Assembly: GCA_002270565.1 (NCBI GenBank)
Contig: NQMI01000016.1
Location: 358,432 to 422,431 of the forward strand
Length of the DNA: 64,000 nucleotides
Reading direction: 5' to 3'
Source: Stenocarpella maydis
Lineage: Eukaryota > Ascomycota > Sordariomycetes > Diaporthales > Diaporthaceae
Positions 21,969 through 35,200 of this stretch are shown piece by piece. Within the stretch, counting starts at the first letter, position 1; each line of letters starts with the position of its first letter. The translations under genes were made by a program, and so were the position numbers. Under the pieces are notes generated by a model that was given only the letters and a program-made list of their open reading frames with translations, searched no databases and was not told the DNA's origin.

Positions 21969-24900
21969 CTAGAGGGTGTCAGGGCGGTGGGCATCGAACC
22001 AGCCCTTGATAGAGCCTTCCATCCATGGGATCCTCTTCCGAGTGTCCCCCGAGCCCTTAACATCGCCACAGTCGAGCTTCATCTGCTTGAGCTGGTCGAT
22101 GAGGTAGCCCTCACGGTAGATCACGAAGAGTTCTTCCATCTCATTGCGATCAAATGCTGTTCGGTGTCCCAGCATATACAAAGCAGTGTCAAGCACGTCC
22201 GCCACACTGGTCGTGACCTCGAACTCCTTCATCTCTTTGATGAAGTCCTGGACAGCATCGGCATCCGTGATGCCACAGATGGATGCGGTGGCCTCGAGGC
22301 TCTCCGGTGAGAAAACCGCGCGCTTCCAATCCTCGAAATAGCGGATCGAGTACTTGTCAGGCCTGACCTTGGGCTTGGGCGGCGCCATGGTGGTCCTGTG
22401 GACGTCCTCGTCGTTGATGTCGTTCGGGTCGGCATAGTCGACCTCATCGGCATCATCACCGGTGGGCTTCTCCTCCCTCGCCTGCTTTTCGGCGAGCTCC
22501 ATTTCCTTGGCCTTCTCCATTGCGTCCCAGGCGGCTTCTTCCATGAAGCTCTGCGTCGCGGCCTGCTTCTGTGCCCGGGTCAGCGAGCTGGCTTTGCTCT
22601 TGGCCTTTGCCAAGGGCCGGGCATTGGGGAGGTGAGCATCGCCCTGAGAACCCTCGCTGCTGTGCTCGCTCTGGACCTCCGGATCTTGCATGACGGCCTG
22701 TGCGCCATCCTCGGGGTTCCTCTTGGCCTTGAACTTCTCCTGCGAGTCTCCCCTGTGGACCTTGGCAACCGCAGTCGGAACGATCTGGGTCTCGGCGCTG
22801 TGCTTCTTCGGGTTGACATGAGACTCGAATTTGGGTACCTCTGTACCCTGGGGTTTGCCCTCAGCGTCGGTCATCTGAGTGTCATTGACCTTCTTCTCCG
22901 ATATTGAGCGTGACTGTGGCGAAAAAATGTTAATCTTCGACCCAGTCTCGATAACATCAGAGATGGGAGCCCCATTTGCGAGTGGTGACCGAGGCATGGG
23001 AGCCGACGGCACACCTTGAGCAGACTGGGATATGGGCTTTTGCACCGGAGTCCCAGGGTCAGGCTTTGCCGTTCCAGGTGTGAGCGCTGGGTTCTTGCGG
23101 AAATCGTCCTGCTGCTTCTTGGCAATAGAGGCCGCCCTGGTCTGCGTAGTCTGGGCCTTGTTTGTCACCTCCTGCTGTTTGCTCGGAGTGGTTCCTGTCT
23201 TCCGCTTCATGAAAGGGTCCGCCTTCTTGGCCGGCTTGGGTGTCTTGCGCGGCGTAGGCGTCGAGGGCGTCGAGGGTTCCGAGGGCCCCGGGGCATTTGA
23301 GACGGTCGGAGCGGTTGGTGGAGCGGCCGGAGTAGAGAATGAGCCATGGTTCTTCGCCATTGGGGTAGCAAGAGAGGGAGCAGGTACAGGAGCAGGAGGG
23401 GGAACAGGTACAGGAGTAGGAGAGGGCATGGGCAGAGGGGCAGGTGATGGAGCAGCAGCTTTCGTGCCAAATATGTTTGCATTGGACGCAGCGGAGGCGC
23501 CATCATTGGTTGGAGGGGGCTTTGGCATAGCGCCGCCATCATTCAACTGAGCCGGGGGGTCCAGGTTTATCCGCTCCTTCGTAGGGGAAGACCAGTCGAT
23601 CTGGGGCTGGTTGAATTGGGGAGGAGAGATGCCAAAGTTGAATTTATTCGGAGCAGTGGCCTCTGGTGGACCTTGAGTGGGAGCTGAAGCAGGGGCCGGC
23701 GTCATGGAGGGCGGCTGTGCAGGACCAATGCCAGCAAAGGGCTGGTTTCCGCCCATTGGCTGAGATGCTGGCATGAAGCTACTATTGTCGTTGTTGGTCG
23801 GAGGCACGGGCTGTTCATAAGCCATTGGTGTGTCCTCCGGGGCCCCGAAGTTGACATGCGGCTGTGGGGGTGCGGGCTGGAAGGAGGGGCTCTGCTCAGG
23901 GGCGGCTGGAGGCGCGTCCTGCATCTCGTCGTCAAGCTCTGGCGATCCTCCCGGGCTGGTGCCGAATCCCGATGGAGGCTGCTGTCCCTGCTGAGGCGGG
24001 CTGGGGGTGGGTGCCCATGGTCCACTGCCTGCCGACTGCTGGCCTTGACAAAAGACTGGTGGTTGAGCCTGGCCGGGGGCGGAAGACTGCAGAGAGGTGG
24101 CCAGGGCCGCGAATCTGGACTCCAGCTCTGCAAGGCGCCTGTTCTGCACCTCTTGCTCCTCGTCAAACTTGTTCTTCTGCGAGGCCAGGCGCTTCTCGTA
24201 TTCCTCTCGGAGGGATGCCTCTCGATCGGTAGCCTCCTTCTTGATGGAGGTGATATGTGTCTCCATAAACCCCATTATCTCTTTCTTGATGAATCCCTCG
24301 CGTTGCCTCGAATCCTCCGTGACGGAGTTGATCTTCTCTTTCATGAACTCCATCATTTCATTCTTGATGGATTCCTCGCGGTGCCTCGCTTGCTTCTCGG
24401 CGGAGTCGACCTGTTTCTTCATCAACTCCATAATATTCTCCTTGATGGAATCTATCTCCTCCTCCTTGGACTGTTTGATGGACTCGATCTCTTCCACTTT
24501 TGACTGTAGCTCCTGCTTAAGACATTCGTTGGTCTTACGGAGCTGCTCAGCCACGGCCTCTTCTTGTGGCTGAGAAGGTTTGTTCTTGGCGGCTTTGAGG
24601 CTCTTCTTCATCTCATCGACCAAAGGTTGGTGTTCCATGAGCGTGGCATGAAGCTTGCCAAACTCACTCTCGCATATATTGAAGTTGTTTCCATACGTCT
24701 CAAAGCGCTTCTCGACCTCACCGTACCAATCCTTGGCGTTATCCATCATCGTGGAGTGGGTGATGACTGTCTGCTCGAGACCACCAATTCGCTTTTCATG
24801 ATCCTCCGTCTTGGCATCAAGACCCTTTACCTCCTTGGGATCACAGTCACCAGTATTTGCCCGGTGCTGCTGGCCACTTGCAGAATTGGAGGCCGAGGCG

Positions 24901-25938
24901 CCTGGTTTGGTGTTTGCCGATTCGGCGGCAGACTTTGCAGCCTCGAGCTCGGTGACGTGCTCTATCAGCTTCTTCAGAGGCTCGGTGTCGATGGGCTGGA
25001 TGGTGGGAGGGGACTGGATGCGCTCGAGCTTCCTGACGCGCTTCTCCAGCTCCTCCACAGCCTTGGTATTGTCGGGCTTGGTGGTAGTAGGAGACTTGAT
25101 ACCCTCAAGGTCGTCAACACGCTTCTGAAGCTCGCCGATAGCCTTGGTGTTGGCTTCTGCGGCCTTCTTCATGGCGCTCTGGTCGGACTTCATCTGCGTT
25201 ACCTTCTCGGCCAACGCATCGTTGTGGTCCCGGAGGTTGCTGATGGTCTCTCGGAAGGCCTTGTAGATGGAAGCACGCTTGCCGAAGGATCCGACCGTGG
25301 GGCCCTCCTCTTCAGCCTCGGCCTGCGTGTTGGTGTGGTCCGCAGGACGGTCGGCCTCTCGCAGCCTCTGTGCCGCGAGCTCGGCGACCCTCTGCAAGAC
25401 TGCCTTCTCGTTACGCCTCAGCCGCGCCATCTCCTTCTCCTGGCGCTGCTTTTCTGCCTGCTCAGCCTGGTTCTGGCGGCTGGCCTGCTCAGCGGCGGCG
25501 GGCTGCTGCTCATGGTAGGGTTGTGCGCGAGGCACTCCCACGCCCTCGCTGCTCTTCCAAGCGGAATCAGTGATCTTGTGCCACTCTTCGTCGGTGAGGC
25601 AGAAATTCAAGGCCTTGTCAAGGCCTTGCCTGGCTTTCATCTCCACGTAGGGCTGATCGTGGAGGGCAGTGTCGACGGCCGCGGCGCGCTGATTGGCAGC
25701 CTCGGCGGCACCGTCGAAGACGGGCTGAGCACCCTTCAACTCTTCTGTAGTGACGAAATCGAGACTTCGGTTGCCGAGGAGGTTCCCTGGAATTGAATTG
25801 CTGATCAATAACAGAACGCCTTTGACAACGGACAGAGAGGCAACACTTACCGTTGATTGGGATTGGGCGACCAGCCAGGTATCTGGCGGCGCGGTGGTAG
25901 ATGGGGTTGATGACATTGCGAGTGATGAAGCCCAACAT
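21969..25938 (-). CDS. Large coiled-coil and proline-rich protein (1301 aa), function unknown
   Basis: Two exons: 25938-25851 (MLGFITRNVINPIYHRAARY...) and, after a 64-nt intron (GTAAGT..TTCCAG), 25786-21969. Residues about 100-620 are rich in Lys/Glu/Gln heptads (READRPADHTNTQAEAEEEG, HREESIKNEMMEFMKEKINS) and should form long coiled coils. A Pro/Gln/Ser-rich, low-complexity region with scattered FG and GFG-like pairs and PAP/PVP runs follows (about 620-960). Then comes a basic/charged segment (TPRKTPKPAKKADPFMKRKT). A folded, acidic C-terminal domain of about 130 residues begins YSIRYFEDWKRAVFSPESLE. The scattered FG dipeptides recall nucleoporins, but there is no diagnostic domain. A scaffold role is a guess. 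Confidence 0.75.
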
Positions 25939-26418
25939 GGTGGGCGATGAGATCTGCTCCGGTACGCCTTGTTATGGGGTAGTTTGAAGGTGAACGCAAG
26001 GCGACACAGGTGGTGATCGCGGAGCGTGTTGGTGGTAGGAAGGCGATTGCTCGCAGGCAACACAGAGGGAACGGATTGGGAGGAATGCAATGGATCGCAA
26101 ATTGTGCGTGATGCGATGAAGGGTAGAATCGCGATGGAGCAGTGTTCTGAGTCTGCCAACTGTGGTGGAATTCCACGAAGTTGCGGAGGGCTTGCAGGGA
26201 ATGGTTCGCGGAAGAAAGGCAGGCTGGGGAGGTTGGAGGATTTAAGTAATTTCTGAGTTGAGACCTGTCCAAGGGGAATCGACAGTGAATGTGAGTGTTT
26301 ACAGCTAAAATGAATGTTGGAGGGGCACGTTAGGGTGAAAATGAATGGGTAATGGCAGGCAGGCAATTGAGCAGCTGGCAGTCTAGGCTGGGTCCTACGA
26401 CGCAACGCGCAAGTTGAC

Positions 26419-26457
26419 TGCAGGTGAATACTGCAGGTGAATACTGCAGGTGAATAC
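26419..26457. repeat. Triplicated 13-bp tandem repeat (CTGCAGGTGAATA)
   Basis: Three perfect adjacent copies, about 480 bp upstream of the ATG of the coiled-coil gene on the minus strand. Could be promoter-linked or a simple slippage product. Confidence 0.7.
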
Positions 26458-27311
26458 GGTGGGGGACACAATCCGTGGCTCGATTTTGAATGGAGGGGCA
26501 AGTAAACACACCATTCTGGCCCGAATCAACTGCAATTAACTATGCTTACAATTGTGCAAAAAGAACAATGTGAGCTTGGTTAAATACTGAGAGACTCACT
26601 CGGCGCAAGGACGAGCTCGAGGAGGCTCCACTGAGGCTCCACTGAGCCTCAGGCAAACAACACAATGTATTTTCAGTCCCAAGACAATGAATATTTTAGT
26701 AGACACACGCCATAGTTCTTTATTCAGCGCTCTATATCGAATTCAAAGTACCCATTCGAGGGCACTTCAGTCGCTTGGCATCGCTGTCGTGCCAGATGGC
26801 GTCGAGGCTGACAACTTCCCAAACGGGTGCCCCGCGACTAGCGCGAAATGTGGGGCGTTGCCTTGTTTACATCGGCAGCCTCGCGTTTGTAACCAACAAG
26901 CGACGACCAGCGCCAGAGCACACTTGAACATCCAAATGTCAAAAATGATCAAGACAGTACTGGTGGGTAATTCTATGTGCGCAATCGATTGATTCATTAT
27001 CAGGAGGGGTAGTTATTCCTTGGCGCAGCCTGTTGCATTCAATCGACGGGGCGCTGACCGAAGGCGTCAATATGCCTAACCCCTCCTCCCTTGTGGATCC
27101 TCCAACAACGCCAACCCACCCGCAATCAGTATCCGATCCATCACCTTCGTGCTGTGTGCGTTTCCAGTGTATCAAACCTAAGAGTCCTTGAAGTGCTGCC
27201 ATCCTGTGATCGTGGCTTGTATGTGACCATTTGTGATGCCGTGTGCCCTCCTTCGGCAAACGCAGGAACTCGGAATCTATTTGGAATGTTAAGGATTGCT
27301 AAGACAGGTGA

Positions 27312-27435
27312 CCCTCCGATAATCAATCCCATGGTGATTAACGAGAGGTTCTTTTGCCACGCTGCCATGCCCATGCCCGTCCAGCGGAAGCCGCTGCCCC
27401 TCCGATGATCAACCCCGTGGGCATCACCGAGAGGG
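27312..27435 (+). repeat. Two copies of the dispersed ~30-bp palindrome
   Basis: Bases 27312-27347 (CCTCCGATAATCAATCCCAT followed by GGTGATTAACGAGAGG) and 27397-27435 (CCTCCGATGATCAACCCCGT followed by GGGCATCACCGAGAGGG) are two versions of one sequence, about 85 bp apart. They share their core with the 21.3-21.7 kb duplication. Confidence 0.65.
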
Positions 27436-28041
27436 TCGTCGACCTAGCAGCCTTCAATGTCTTGTGGACTGCACAGCTCCATTTATTGATTGTCATTTCC
27501 TTCCCAGGGAGGAGATTTAAGCACTCATGGGTGCTGTTCTTTGATGAATGAACTAGTCGCAAGGAGATAGAGAGGGAGTCGAATGCTGGATGACTGCCAC
27601 CCTTTGCAAAAATGGTGTTTGTGTGGTGCAGCGAGGTCCAGGGTTGCCAGGGCAGCCAGATACAGACTTGTTCTAGTCAGGGACGGCTGTAGCTGCGGTT
27701 GGGATGTTGGTCGCGCTTCAGACACGTCTGCCGAGGAAACGAAGGGTCAGGTGTTGTAGTCAAGCGACTGGTAGGATTATGGGTTGAAGATCGGGGGAAA
27801 GGGTTGGTGGATTGAATCAGAGGGTCGCGTCGGAGGGTGTAATCGGAGGATTGAGAACGAACGGGAGGTGTAGCATCCATCGGGACCGAAGAGTTCGTGA
27901 TGCTTCGCTTGATGCCGCTGCCGCGGCAGCATTCTCGAATGTGGTCGCTGAGAAGGGTAGGCTTGCTGTGCTGAATGTCCTTTGCATAAGCACGTATCTG
28001 AGGAAGAGGAGAAAAATGCTCATCCTTATGAATCGGGACGA

Positions 28042-30558
28042 TCACAAGGAGGTTGACGTATTGGGCTCCAACGGGAGAACCATTCGGCCAGGCAAAGAAG
28101 GTTGTTTCTGGTCGGCCAGCTGGGCAGCGCATATCTTGCGCTCCCGACAAATTGTCAGGTCAGACTTCCTGCCAGGGTCTTTGATCACTGTGCAAAAGGA
28201 AAAAGTGTTAGTTGTTGTCGACCACTTGGCATCTGTGCCCGAGAATATATTCACGAAGGCTTACCTTTGCAGGCGAGGTCCAGCACCATGTGCTCCTCGT
28301 CCTGGATGGGCTGGTTGCAAGCAAGGAAGTGGTCATGCGCGCGGTCGTCGCAGAGGGGGTGCCTCGAGAAATGGTGTTTGCAGTTATCTTCCGGGCAGCT
28401 CACAAAGGCGTAGACACCGTAGCCCTCAGAGGTCCTGTAGCCAAACAACCAGGGCCCCTTCCTGCCCATCTTTACAATCTTGCTCATGGTGATCTTGTTA
28501 CTGCTGGACTTCAAGAGCTCCGAGGATGGTAAGGCGGAACCAGTCGGTTGCTCGACAGGCTGCTGCACAGCAGTGGACAATTCACAGCCTGGGGCAGTTT
28601 TTCTGGCTTCCTGAGCCACTGGCTTAGGCGTTGCTGGCCCGGCTTCAGGACCGGCGATGGGAACACTCGCAGGAGGGGGACGCTTCATGGCCCGTTGTCT
28701 CTTTGAGCCGGCATGCAACCGGCCATCACGCCGCCCAGAATCTTCGCCCTCGCTGTCGCCGTCAACGGCTTCTCTAGAACGCTTCAGAACTGGTTTGGGA
28801 GGATTCGCAGCTCTGGATGTCGAACCGGGCGTACCAGGCGACACTTCTTCATTTGCCGCTGCCGCTTGGAAGCTCCAGGTGCTTGGGATTCGTCTGCCCC
28901 CACTTCGTCATCGTCGCCATCGTCCTCTGGATTCGTCCGAGAGCGCTTTCCAGTAGCTTTATGTGGAGGGACAGTGACCGAACTCGATGGATGAGGAGTG
29001 CTGCGAACTGATCGCTGGCGTTTCGCTCCGCGGCTTGCGGCGTTACCGCCGACTGGATCATGGACCTCCTCGCGTGTCCGCTTTCGCGATGCATCTTCGA
29101 GCTGAGCTGAGTCTCGCGTGCTGGAGGCCGCCGTGGCCATGCGGCTCTGCAACTCCTTCACTCGGTCTTGGCCACGCTCAAACTGCTCCCACCGAAGAGC
29201 GTCTATATTGACGTCGGGAAGCTTGCCTTCGTAGACGGGGGAAGAGGGGTTGTATTTCGGTAGCTTAAAGATCCATTCAGGATCTAGCCAATCTTCGGGG
29301 CCCTAGTCGACGACGGCGCTGTAGTGTGCCTACGAGTTGTTAGAATCACTCAGCAGGGAGCCAAACAATATGCGTTGCTTAGACCTCGGGGGCACGTTAC
29401 CAGAAGCTGCTCTCCACCAGGCTCTATCTCTGCGAGATAAGCCTTCATTTGGTCTTCGGGCATATCCGCGAAGTGTGTGCGATGCCAGTCATGCGCAAAG
29501 AAATCCCTCCGGTTATGGAACAAAAGAAGCATGTCATTGAAGCAAGCAGTGGGTCCGTAGCCCCACGAGTCTAGCGTCATTAGATATTGCTCGATCCCTC
29601 TTAGAGATCGGGTTCTCTTCACTCGGTCTTTACAGCCCGGAGCACAGTCCTCCTGGTACTTGTTAATCGACTTCTACGGGTCCTAATATAGTGCATTGTG
29701 GAATATTCCGGGGAACAAAGATCGGGCAACTGTAGCAGGGTAAGAATGGTACTCCCGTTGACGGGGTCGATAAAGGGCAAAACAATTGCAGAGTAGCTCA
29801 TGAGTTAGCGCACAACCTTGAGTAGGGGCTTCTTCAGAGACATGTCGTCGTCTTCGTTCATATTGTGGTGGCATAATGTCCCTCCATCGTAGGTGCCCCG
29901 CTCCACAAGTTCAGTGGGACCTTTCGATTTTGCATCGTCTTCACTGGAACTGCCGGCAGGGTTTTGTTCAATGTTGTAAACGATGTTAGCAAAACGACCA
30001 TAGTTGAGTTCTCGGCGGTCTACTGTGGAAAGGGGGCATGGATTGTATTTCTCCTTCTCCTCGAGGAGGATAGCATCGTCCGATGCCACAATCTCGTCTT
30101 TGATCTCGCCGTAGCGTTTGGAGTAGGCCTCGCGGAGTCGGCGAGGACCGTTGTATCTCAGGTAAATTTGAATGATCTCCTCGGACTCTCTCTCGTGATA
30201 GCCAACGCATGTGTCCCTGTCGAGCCAGAGTCAGTTACAACAGTGCGTTCCGATGACTGAGATTGACGCCAGATATAACCAAGCCACGGTAGTCATCAAC
30301 AAGGGAATTTCTCAATAGCCCCCACTAGGGAGCTTCGGGCCAATTGTTATGCGTCGAGTGGGCTAAGATATTGCCGTCAAACGCTTACCAAAATGGGAAA
30401 ACCTTCATTTTCAGGTGGTTGACGTGGCGAAGTTTCACCTCTTCGGGGAGGTCGGAGTCACGAATGGATGCCAGGAGGTCTTTGAACATGTCTTCGGGGG
30501 GGAGCTCTGAGTCGTAGGCGACGCCATTGACTTGCAGGCCGTGGAGGGGCCCTGCCAT
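28042..30558 (-). pseudogene. Multi-exon gene of unknown family with several stops and frame changes
   Basis: The ATG at 30558 opens MAGPLHGLQVNGVAYDSELP. Exon 1 ends at 30389 (GTAAGC) and exon 2 starts at 30216 with a phase-perfect Trp. Coding-like text continues: YLRYNGPRRLREAYSKRYGE, KYNPCPLSTVDRRELNYGRF, DSWGYGPTACFNDMLLLFHN, WIFKLPKYNPSSPVYEGKLP. A canonical intron lies at 29330-29400. A basic/Pro-rich region then leads to a Cys/His-rich patch (CPEDNCKHHFSRHPLCDDRA) and a last exon 28187-28042 after the intron 28188-28264. Interruptions: TAA at 29815-29817, a frame change near 29735, TAG at 29683-29685, 29674-29676 and 29303-29305, and a one-base frame change near 28850. Each stop is one C-to-T or G-to-A step from Gln or Trp. 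Some could lie in unrecognised introns. Function unknown; the Cys/His patch may bind zinc. Confidence 0.55.
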
Positions 30559-31086
30559 GACGAGCTATGCTGTTGTAGACTGGGGAGAAGAACTTGATGA
30601 TACTTAGGTTGGCTGGGCTGGGACGGAAAACTTTTGCTGGCGAAGGTGTCACTGCTTTTGGAAGACAGGGCAACGGAAGCGTAGTGGTGAGGCGAAGTGT
30701 GGTGCCAAGTACTGGGATAGGAGCCAAATCGAGGTTTGGTATGAGGTGAGTCTGAAGGTCGGTCCAATGTTTGCAGGTTTTGGCCGTTGCCAAGTACTGA
30801 CGGTCGATGAATGAGACTCCACAAACGAGCCGAGAACGGAAACAGAGTGTTGCAATGTGCTAGAGTGCCAGAAGCAGATAGCAGTTAAATTTCCATTGCG
30901 AGGATTGTGGGTTACCGACGAACAACATTGGCATACACACTCCAGCAACTTATTACCCCGCCTTGCTAGCAGATGTTCAGTGAGTGGAACTGGACTCAAC
31001 AGAGAAAGTGACTGCAAGCCCACATATCAAAAAAAAATTTGTTGCATCTTCACCCGTCTCGCCTTTCCCTTACAACACAACCGGAG

Positions 31087-31143
<57 letters not shown>

Positions 31144-31309
31144 AAACCCTGCGCAATCGCAATTACGGCCGACTCTCCTGTCGCCCACTGTATAACCCAC
31201 ATCAAGTTCGTTTGGACGTGTGCCTTACTCCGCCCCGCAGTCATTCTGCTAACGCTTTCTGACCATAGTCGTCAACAGCATTGCATCCACCGGCGTTCTC
31301 CCTTCAACA
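30559..31309. repeat. Divergent intergenic region with a 55-base poly-A run (31087-31141)
   Basis: An uninterrupted run of 55 A on the plus strand lies between two divergent decayed genes. It could be the tail of a retroposed sequence, a slippage-expanded poly-purine tract, or an assembly artefact. The Lys-run open frames across it are meaningless. Confidence 0.85.
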
Positions 31310-32234
31310 CCCAAGCCATCAACATCACCAAACAACATATCCGGAACCGGTGATTACCAGCGCACGCGCCCTCAGCGCGACTACAAGTACACCATGTAAG
31401 CAGAGTCAAATAAATCTACCTTTTTTCCCCCTTGCCCTATATACTACTGAATCTGATCCTCATTGACCTTCTCCTTCGCAGGACTCTGGGTATAGACTGG
31501 GGAAGCGAGGCCGTGCGGGCAAAGCTGTATCAAGGCATGGGAAACGCCCAAGTCTTGTAGAAGCTAGTCCAGCACATTCCGACCATCGATGAGGTGCTAT
31601 CAGATGATCGTCAAGTCCATCGACAATTCTCATCCCACATTTACCCTTATGACAACACCTGCGCCTACCCTAACGGAGCGATGATTTACCCAGGAAACAA
31701 GCGTCTTCCGGATGTCGCTCCATATCGTCCACGATGGGGATGTATCTTACTATAGGCGTCCCCGACGAGTTGGCCATACAATCACCTGAGATCCAGCAAT
31801 TGCAATCAGTTGTTGATAAATAACCACGGGTCATACCGATAATTCGCTTGGGCATCGAGATGTTTCGCCGTGTACTAGTCAGAGTCCTCGCCACCACCAA
31901 GTCCTGCCCAGGAGGCCGGATTGATACCATCGCACTGACAATCCCTACGCAATCGTCAATTGAGTTCAAAGAGGAGTACGGCGAGCTTCTTTCGAACCCA
32001 TGGGCTCAGGTCTTTGACTGCCCTCTTCCACAGAATATCTTCCTCGCAGGGGGACAGACGAGCGCGCATCATGCGTTCTACAACGGCACCGTTGACGCCA
32101 GGTCCGACCGCGAACATTTGGCAACCAACGGCTTCTTCAGCATCTGCAACGCCACGAACGCTGTCTACCTAATTAATGCTTGTACTGGGTGGGCGAACAG
32201 GGTTGAGCTGGGTAGGCGGACGTTGACTGGCTAG
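31310..32234 (+). pseudogene. Hsp70-like (actin-fold ATPase) protein remnant
   Basis: A short exon reading GTGDYQRTRPQRDYKYT ends at a GTAAGC donor near 31396. After an 80-90 nt intron ending in CGCAG the next exon starts TLGIDWGSEAVRAKLYQG, the phosphate-1 loop (GIDxG) of the Hsp70/actin ATPase fold. A TAG follows within 30 codons, and further stops interrupt IPTIDEVLSDDRQVHRQF and PEIQQLQSVVDK. A last open segment (31848-32234) holds DTIALTIPTQSSIEFKEEYG and FLAGGQTSAHHAFYNGTVDA. No ATG is found for the first exon. Proteins of this fungal Hsp70-like class are common and mostly uncharacterised. This copy is unlikely to make a full product. Confidence 0.6.
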
Positions 32235-35200
32235 GACGACCTCGCGAGGCGCCTAAGGTGCATGTGGTGGGTCACGTTGTTCGTGTCACAAGGCAAGTTC
32301 AGGCAGACATCATCCATCCAAGTGGTTTCATTCTTAATCCTGGCACAATACACCTTCTTATTTATTTATTTGTTTGTCTTAATTTTTTTTTTTAAAAGGA
32401 GCTGCGGCGGTCCCTCAGTCCACCATCCACCCATGTCTATGGACTCAGACAACAGAAATTTCACTTTGGCATGATCTCTTGGCAAGTCCTGTCAAAGGCG
32501 GCCTACCCTGGGTCAATTATTTTGTGTAGGATCATCCTCCTCAATGGGAATTGCTTGGCGGCTCGCTCATCAAAGATCCATTCTATTATCTACTAGTACT
32601 AATACCGACTAACTATGCCATTTCTATTGCAATTTGATTGTTCACAGGCCTCTGGGTGCAAAATACTCTATTTCTCACTTGAGCTACGATATTCTCGCCA
32701 TACCCACCCCTATCTTCCTTCTGCAGATATGCAACGTCTCAACTACATTCTTCACACTTAGTCCTGACTCCACCCATGCACGCCTATTTAGTAGCACTCC
32801 CATCGTAATCGCCCCACTTTGGGCGCATGTAGTCTGCCAAGGGAAAAAAAAAAGAGACCGTCTCCTGACATGAGAGATTGGAGAAGGCGGGTGGCGAAGA
32901 CCAAAAGCGGTAACCATACCAGTCGCCAAGTAATCGTCCAGAAGTATAAGGTTATTGCCTGTGGACTCGAGAGCCTCGGCAGCAGAAACTGGAGGCAGCT
33001 GACAATTGAAGCTCCGGGTTGGGGGGCGTAACTATGCACATCATAACATAAGAGAGGCACTGAAGTGAGCGGTTTCAGAAAAGAAGCGCCGCAAGGGCTA
33101 CAAGAATGCACACCGCCGTCTGTTCCTGTCCTTCCAGAGCAACATGTAGCAGGGAAGAGGAAGAGGCGGCTATCGTATTGAGGCCTGGAAATGGCAACTG
33201 AAACGAGAGGGGGAAAACTCTGATGGTGAACAGGGTTGGGCGCCGATTTATGCGTCAGTGGCTTGGCATTCACATCAGCTGTCCGATGTATTCGTCACCG
33301 TCACGTCACGTGAGTCCCCTCTGGGCTCTTCCGAGCCTCGTGGTGGCGAGAATAGCTACAGCGAGAGAGCCCCCCGGAGAGATTTAGCTGTTTTAGTTCT
33401 TAGCACTGTCACAGTACCCTTTTGAAAAAGAGCTGCGGCGGTCCCTTCATATAGTCGTACACGCTCAAAGAGCCAGAACTCGTGGTTCAATGAAATTCTG
33501 TCCTCGGCCTGTCACTGTGCTTAACACTACCTAGGTAGCCTTGAAGGAGCCGTCTGCTTAGATATTGGCCTCAGTGATACGGTGATTCTTTGACTACTTG
33601 AAATGGCTCCTCAAGGACATGGCGAGGACATTATGTTTTATGAGCCATCATTTCATTCTGGGCCGAAATAGGTTTGTATCAGGACGAAGATCAAAAAGAG
33701 CCTTGAGGTATTGCTTCGAGTCGAGATATTTATAGCGAGCATGGCATCCACAGAGTCCGCCGCAAGAACCAACATATAAAGAAATATTGCGTGCACATAG
33801 AGTCTCGAGATAACAAGACAGTCAGTCCCCTCATACCCGCTTGTCCAGGCGTACCCGGGCTTATTCTAACCTTTGATGACAGGAAAATCTGGCTGCTCCC
33901 AAAATAATGCCCCGGACTGACTTCCGCGCCTTAATCCATTACCACATGCGATTTTCGGGGAGGTCTGGTGATTTCAACTGTAAACCTCCCGGCCCAGAAT
34001 GAAGCCAGCGCTCTGGAGATGACTGGCTATAATATAATCAGCGGGAACTCCCAGCATTTCATTCTCAGCTGCCGACAACATGCCGGCGGGCTAAAGTGAC
34101 CTCGGGATGTAAGGGGCGTGGGAGACAGAGTCTATGAATCATCTATATCCCAGAGGATATATGAACACCACGTGGGCGGACAGAGACGTAACCACGGCGG
34201 ACATAACAAATGTTTAACTAGCTGCTGCTTCAGTGGTGCTAAGTATCAAAATAGGAATGTCATGCGATCAAACTGAATATTGGCTGTTCAGTATTTTTGC
34301 TGTTTTAACAAGTCAGTCACACACAACCTGAAACAAAAATAGCTACCAGAGCTTTGTTAAAGCATAGTAAATTGCCATGAGGCTGGGCCGTCCAGAGACC
34401 GGCAGTGCACATGAACCTCCGGTTGCACATACTCCTTTAGGTATAGTCACTTTCCTTGGCTTTTTTATGGCTTCCTGTCTTTTACTTCGAGGACATTTAT
34501 TATTTATGGCACAGAAACCAAAATTGAGAACAATACATAGATGACGGACGCATGGAGGGTCAGTATTTCGATCAACCCTTGGCTATGTATCGAACGTAGC
34601 TAGATATCCAATACGCCGCAACCAATACAGGCAATGCCGCCAAAAGGGCTCAAGGCCGTGCGCTGGGGCTTCAGCCAAGCTATCCGAGGCAGCGTCCGAT
34701 GGGCGGCAGTTGACTTATAAGCCTATTGCTCATCGGTCTGATCAATCCCATCACATGCAGCCCGCCGACGACCCCTGAGCCTGATGACCAGCATTGTCTG
34801 ATCCCTATGTCGTGCGTTACACCGAGGGGCTAGGCCCGGTGGTAGTGGTTTCGTATAGTAGCACTGGGCGAACCTTAGACACTCGGGGCCGACACGGCGC
34901 CCTGAATGACGCGAATGAGGCAAAAATGCCCTTTTGGTGGTGTCGTCGTCAAAGATTCATGGAGTGCGGGCTCTCGGCGCCGTCCGGAGTCCGGACAAGG
35001 TTATTATCACGGAAAAGGGCACGGCGAACTGAGGCCGAGGGGATCGTCTTGATTGGGTGATGGGTTTCGTCAACTGGTCGCTCCTAGCCATCAGCCGTTG
35101 TGCATGCCGCAGACCAGAGTATCTTCTAGAACTGGGGCAAAATTTGAAGCAAAGAGCGGTGATGATCAAATTACAATCTATACAATATCGTAGCTAATTG

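Larger units (their letters stand above)
25939..28041. other. Intergenic region with short repeats, no gene seen
   Basis: Promoter side of the coiled-coil gene and 3' side of the next decayed gene. Open frames are short and overlap on both strands. A GAGGCTCCACT direct repeat lies near 26624-26645. Two copies of the dispersed palindrome occur at 27312-27347 and 27397-27435. Confidence 0.45.

Noticed and set aside
30984..31353. Poly-Lys/poly-Phe frames across the A55 run
   Set aside because: Products of a homopolymer, not protein-like.
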